From Chitinophaga sp. H8 (GTDB taxonomy: Bacteria > Bacteroidota > Bacteroidia > Chitinophagales > Chitinophagaceae), in contig NZ_JBEXAC010000002.1 of NCBI RefSeq assembly GCF_040567655.1, positions 1-64,000 on the forward strand: 64,000 nucleotides of DNA, written 5' to 3'. The notes under the pieces were generated by a model that was not told the DNA's origin, ran no database searches, and worked only from the letters and a program-made list of their open reading frames with translations. A program made the translations under genes and the position numbers. Positions 61,767-64,000 of the stretch are shown here, in pieces (the stretch's first letter is position 1; each line of letters starts with the position of its first letter).

Positions 61767-62438
61767 CTACAAAAGGTCTGGTCTACGCTCCCGGGTCCGG
61801 TCTACCGACTGGTTATGCCGCCACTCATCTATCTTTTTATGGTCGCCGCTTAAAAGGATATCGGGCACTTTCCAGCCCCTGTATTCCACCGGTCGGGTAT
61901 ACACGGGAGGCGCCAGCAGATTGTCCTGAAAAGAGTCCAGCAAGGCAGAAGTTTCATCATTCAGTACTCCGGGTATCAGCCGGCCTATCGCATCTACTAC
62001 CACCGCTGCTGCCAGCTCTCCGCCGGATAACACAAAATCGCCGATAGAAATCTCCCGGGTAATAAAATGGTCACGGATACGCTGGTCAATTCCCTTATAA
62101 TGCCCGCATAAGAACAAAAGATTGCCTTTTAAGGACAGTTGATTGGCTATTTTCTGATTAAAGGTTTCTCCATCAGGTGTTAAGAAAATCACTTCATCGT
62201 ACTGCACTTTAGCCTGTAGGGCTTCTATGGCATTTACAACAGGCTCTATCATCATCACCATGCCGGCGCCACCGCCAAACTGATAGTCGTCCACCTGATT
62301 GTGCTTATAGGTAGTATATTCCCGCAACTGGTGCACATGTACCTCCAGCAGCCCTTTATCCTGCGCCCTTTTCATAATGGAATGGGCAAAAGGGCTTTCC
62401 AGCAACTCCGGCAATACGGAAATAATGTCTATACGCAT
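61767..62438 (-). CDS. trmD: tRNA (guanine-N1)-methyltransferase
   Basis: Methylates G37 of tRNA, preventing frameshifts. A SPOUT-class enzyme with the trefoil knot: [14 protein letters not shown] and [29 protein letters not shown]. Length 223, within the family range. The start at 62438 ([11 protein letters not shown]) is used; a TTG at 62447 is the alternative. It follows rimM by 27 bases, in the conserved gene order. Confidence 0.96.
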   Translation of the reverse strand: MRIDIISVLPELLESPFAHSIMKRAQDKGLLEVHVHQLREYTTYKHNQVDDYQFGGGAGMVMMIEPVVNAIEALQAKVQYDEVIFLTPDGETFNQKIANQLSLKGNLLFLCGHYKGIDQRIRDHFITREISIGDFVLSGGELAAAVVVDAIGRLIPGVLNDETSALLDSFQDNLLAPPVYTRPVEYRGWKVPDILLSGDHKKIDEWRHNQSVDRTRERRPDLL

Positions 62439-62465
62439 GATAATCAATTATTATTAGCAACGCTG

Positions 62466-62987
62466 CTAGTCAATATACAGGTCAATCAGTCCATCTGGCA
62501 AATCAAGTAATACCACCTGGGCTTGCTTATCTATTTTCAATAATGATTGTTCATTTACCGGCAGCAAGGCTTCCTTTCCCTGAATCATTACTTTTACCAA
62601 TACCTGCATCGGCATTTCAATCACTTCTTCAATTACTCCCAGTGGTCCCCGCTGCTGGTCTTCCACCGCAAATCCCAGTAATGCCAGGGGGGCTGCGGCG
62701 GCAGTATGCTGCTTAAAGTCAGCCTCGGTAAGATATACCTGTGTTTTAACCAGCTTTTGAGCCATTTCCTTGGTATCTACCCCTTCCAGCTTCACGTACA
62801 CATGTTCATGGTCCTTGGCTGTAATCTTCTGGGGAAAATAGGGAATAAAGCTGTTTTTGTGTTCTTCCAGAAAAAGAGCCGCCACACCTTTCAGTGCGGT
62901 CTTTTTTCCGAGGCTATGCCGCATGACCAGCTCTCCCTCCAGTCCAAAAGTAGCGATCAGTTTCCCTATGCTAAAGTAATTGTTCAT
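62466..62987 (-). CDS. rimM: Ribosome maturation factor RimM
   Basis: A 173-residue 30S assembly factor that binds S19. The N-terminal barrel opens YFSIGKLIATFGLEGELVMRHSLG; the PRC-barrel follows about 95-173, with LLGFAVEDQQRGPLGVIEEV and LLPVNEQSLLKID. It lies between trmD and rpsP. The spacer to rpsP holds heptad repeats and the rpsP terminator, so it may have a weak promoter there that I cannot identify. Confidence 0.95.
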   Translation of the reverse strand: MNNYFSIGKLIATFGLEGELVMRHSLGKKTALKGVAALFLEEHKNSFIPYFPQKITAKDHEHVYVKLEGVDTKEMAQKLVKTQVYLTEADFKQHTAAAAPLALLGFAVEDQQRGPLGVIEEVIEMPMQVLVKVMIQGKEALLPVNEQSLLKIDKQAQVVLLDLPDGLIDLYID

Positions 62988-62996
62988 GTATTAAAG

Positions 62997-63031
62997 AAGC
63001 TATTAGCTTTTAGCCGTTAGCTTTTAGCTTT
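62997..63031. repeat. Heptad repeat array in the rimM-rpsP spacer
   Basis: Units AAGCTAT, TAGCTTT, TAGCCGT, TAGCTTT, TAGCTTT, starting 9 bases before the rimM start codon on the other strand. It is the left member of a pair with 63100-63132. Confidence 0.85.
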
Positions 63032-63099
63032 AAATGACTTTTGTCTGAAATTAATGTAAGCTTAGTGTTTTGTAAGGCAGGGCCTTCAATCACTACTCG

Positions 63100-63132
63100 C
63101 AGCTAGAAGCTCAAGGCTCATAGCTCATAGTT
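63100..63132. repeat. Heptad repeat array, opposite orientation
   Basis: The reverse complement reads TATGAGC, TATGAGC, CTTGAGC, TTCTAGC: a GAGC variant of the same heptad. Between the two arrays lie about 68 bases. Confidence 0.8.
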
Positions 63133-63139
63133 AAAAAGA

Positions 63140-63173
63140 AAAAGGAAATATTTGCGTACAAATATTTCCTTTT
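63140..63173 (-). terminator. Terminator of rpsP
   Basis: Perfect 15-bp stem AAAAGGAAATATTTG (63140-63154) / its complement (63159-63173), CGTA loop, T-rich on the minus strand after it. It would separate rpsP from rimM. Confidence 0.9.
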
Positions 63174-63193
63174 AGTATGGTTAAGCGTTTGGC

Positions 63194-63652
63194 TTAGGCT
63201 TCAGTACCTTCACCTTCAGCGGGTGCAGCAGGAGCGGCCGGAGCTTCTTCTACTTTTTTCACCACTGGAACAATTGCTCTTGCTTTTCTCTGACCTTCGC
63301 GACGTGCAGAAACTTTCTGCTCGTGCTCAGCCTGCCACTGACCAAATTTCTGGTAAGCAGTAGGTTCATCAAACAGACCTAAGTTCACACCTCTTAACAG
63401 GTGTTTCAGGTATAATACACCTTTGAAAGACAGGATCCTTCTAACGGTATCAGTAGGTTGTGCACCTTTCTGTAACCAGCGTAATGCTTTCTCCGTATCT
63501 ATATTGATAGATGCCGGAACAGTTAAAGGATTGTAAGTACCTATTTTCTGGATGAATTTACCATCTCTTGGAGCCCGCGCATCGGCTACTACGATAAAAT
63601 AGAAAGGTCTTTTCTTTGCGCCATGTCTCTGTAATCTGATTTTAACTGGCAT
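63194..63652 (-). CDS. rpsP: 30S ribosomal protein S16
   Basis: A 152-residue S16. The conserved core is [44 protein letters not shown]. The protein is much longer than the about 82 residues of E. coli: a C-terminal extension (about 85-152) ends in an Ala/Pro/Glu-rich tail, as in Bacteroidota. The start at 63652 removes an upstream extension. Its promoter is at 63707-63738. Confidence 0.96.
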   Translation of the reverse strand: MPVKIRLQRHGAKKRPFYFIVVADARAPRDGKFIQKIGTYNPLTVPASINIDTEKALRWLQKGAQPTDTVRRILSFKGVLYLKHLLRGVNLGLFDEPTAYQKFGQWQAEHEQKVSARREGQRKARAIVPVVKKVEEAPAAPAAPAEGEGTEA

Positions 63653-63706
63653 AAATAAGTCGAGATTATTTTTTGCGAGTGAATAAATATTGTTTAATAA
63701 GGGCTG

Positions 63707-63738
63707 CAAATGTATTCATTAAATTGATATTCTCAAAA
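63707..63738 (-). promoter_or_regulatory. Promoter of rpsP
   Basis: CAAATGTA (63707-63714), the reverse of TACATTTG, then 19 bases and CAAAA (63734-63738), the reverse of TTTTG. A second -7 box, CAAATCTA, occurs at 63785-63792 without a clear -33 box. Confidence 0.68.
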
Positions 63739-63823
63739 TTATTTACCGAATCTTTGAGAACCCATCCTGAATTCCACTGCACTGCAAATCTACAAATTCA
63801 AAACCGAACATTCCTAATGGAAT

Positions 63824-64000
63824 TTATCTCATAGCTCCCATTCCTTTCAATCCTTTCCCGCCTGCACCAAATTTGTTCATCATTTTCATCATCTGGCGCA
63901 TTTGTTCAAACTGCTTCATGAACTGATTCACATCCTGGATTTCCTTACCACAACCCTTAGCGATACGCTTGCGACGGCCACCATCAATAATGTCCGGATT
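63824..64000 (-). CDS. ffh: Signal recognition particle protein Ffh, C-terminal end (partial)
   Basis: The last 58 residues, read from the window edge. NPDIIDGGRRKRIAKGCGK is the end of the M domain, followed by VNQFMKQFEQMRQMMKMM, the Met-rich helix that binds signal peptides and 4.5S RNA. The tail is FGAGGKGLKGMGAMR. The 5' part is off the window. Here the usual SG is CG (AKGCGK), a conservative variation. Its gene lies upstream of rpsP, separated by about 170 bases. Confidence 0.93.
   Translation of the reverse strand, partial: NPDIIDGGRRKRIAKGCGKEIQDVNQFMKQFEQMRQMMKMMNKFGAGGKGLKGMGAMR

Noticed and set aside
139..63132. Heptad arrays as a possible CRISPR
   Set aside because: Units are 7 bp, contiguous and without unique spacers; no cas gene is present.

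Overview
The window looks like chromosomal DNA of a member of the Bacteroidota, most likely Chitinophagaceae and close to Chitinophaga. The main reasons are the promoter style, the near absence of Shine-Dalgarno sequences, and the gene families. Several promoters read TTTG/TTTGG, then 18-19 bases, then TAnnTTTG. The families include a propeller-type sensor kinase of the Reg_prop/Y_Y_Y/LytS class, DUF4476, DUF1835, DUF2625, DUF4442, porin-like outer-membrane barrels, a PycTM-domain protein and an M1 peptidase with HEAT repeats. Genus level is inference; no rRNA gene lies inside the window.

Layout. 1-638 has no protein gene and carries two near-identical leftward promoters. Its left end resembles the leader of an rRNA operon lying beyond the window edge. 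639-9618 holds truA, a DUF4476 protein, a biotinyl carrier protein, an M1 aminopeptidase, and a leftward lemA-TPM-TPM-DUF1835 group. 10014-18666 runs rightward: a lone receiver protein, an M20 peptidase, a GH71/99-like enzyme, an S4 RNA-binding protein, lysA, a DUF3267 membrane protein and a GAF protein. 18720-23236 is a leftward pair: a very large phosphoesterase/kinase-like/beta-barrel protein and an SdiA-regulated-like lipoprotein. 23316-29319 runs rightward: an HD-PycTM fusion coupled to ppk1, a thioredoxin-like protein, a DUF4442 protein and a beta-CASP metallo-hydrolase. 29376-35030 is leftward: sensor kinase, SMP-30-like protein and PepSY protein. 35298-43721 contains a porin and a sugar-oxidation-type cluster (GDSL/propeller/cupredoxin protein, ThuA, epimerase, MFS transporter, second isomerase).

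43740-50120 is the clearest metabolic unit. An AraC-type regulator is divergent from a six-gene operon: a lipoprotein, a 3-hydroxyacyl-CoA dehydrogenase, a GntP permease, a 3-hydroxybutyrate dehydrogenase, and ScoA and ScoB. Together these would import 3-hydroxybutyrate, oxidise it to acetoacetate and activate that with succinyl-CoA. The shared upstream region holds direct repeats 21 bp apart, as expected for an AraC-family operator. 50185-52535 holds a VOC protein and a phospholipase C-like surface protein whose signal peptide is out of frame at a run of nine T.

52719-57922 contains two tandem tRNA-Glu genes, gapA and pgk with an unusually structured spacer between them, DUF2625 and a CPA2 antiporter. 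58001-61109 is leftward mltD-like, gatA and tatA. 61260-64000 is the rplS-trmD-rimM-rpsP region followed by the 3' end of ffh. Here the rpsP-rimM junction is interrupted by a terminator and by heptad-repeat arrays.

The best candidates for something undescribed are the folded RNA between gapA and pgk, the HD-PycTM/ppk1 pair, the kinase-like domain inside the phosphoesterase/barrel protein, the T-tract switch at 50870, and the paired 7-bp repeat arrays found at three loci.
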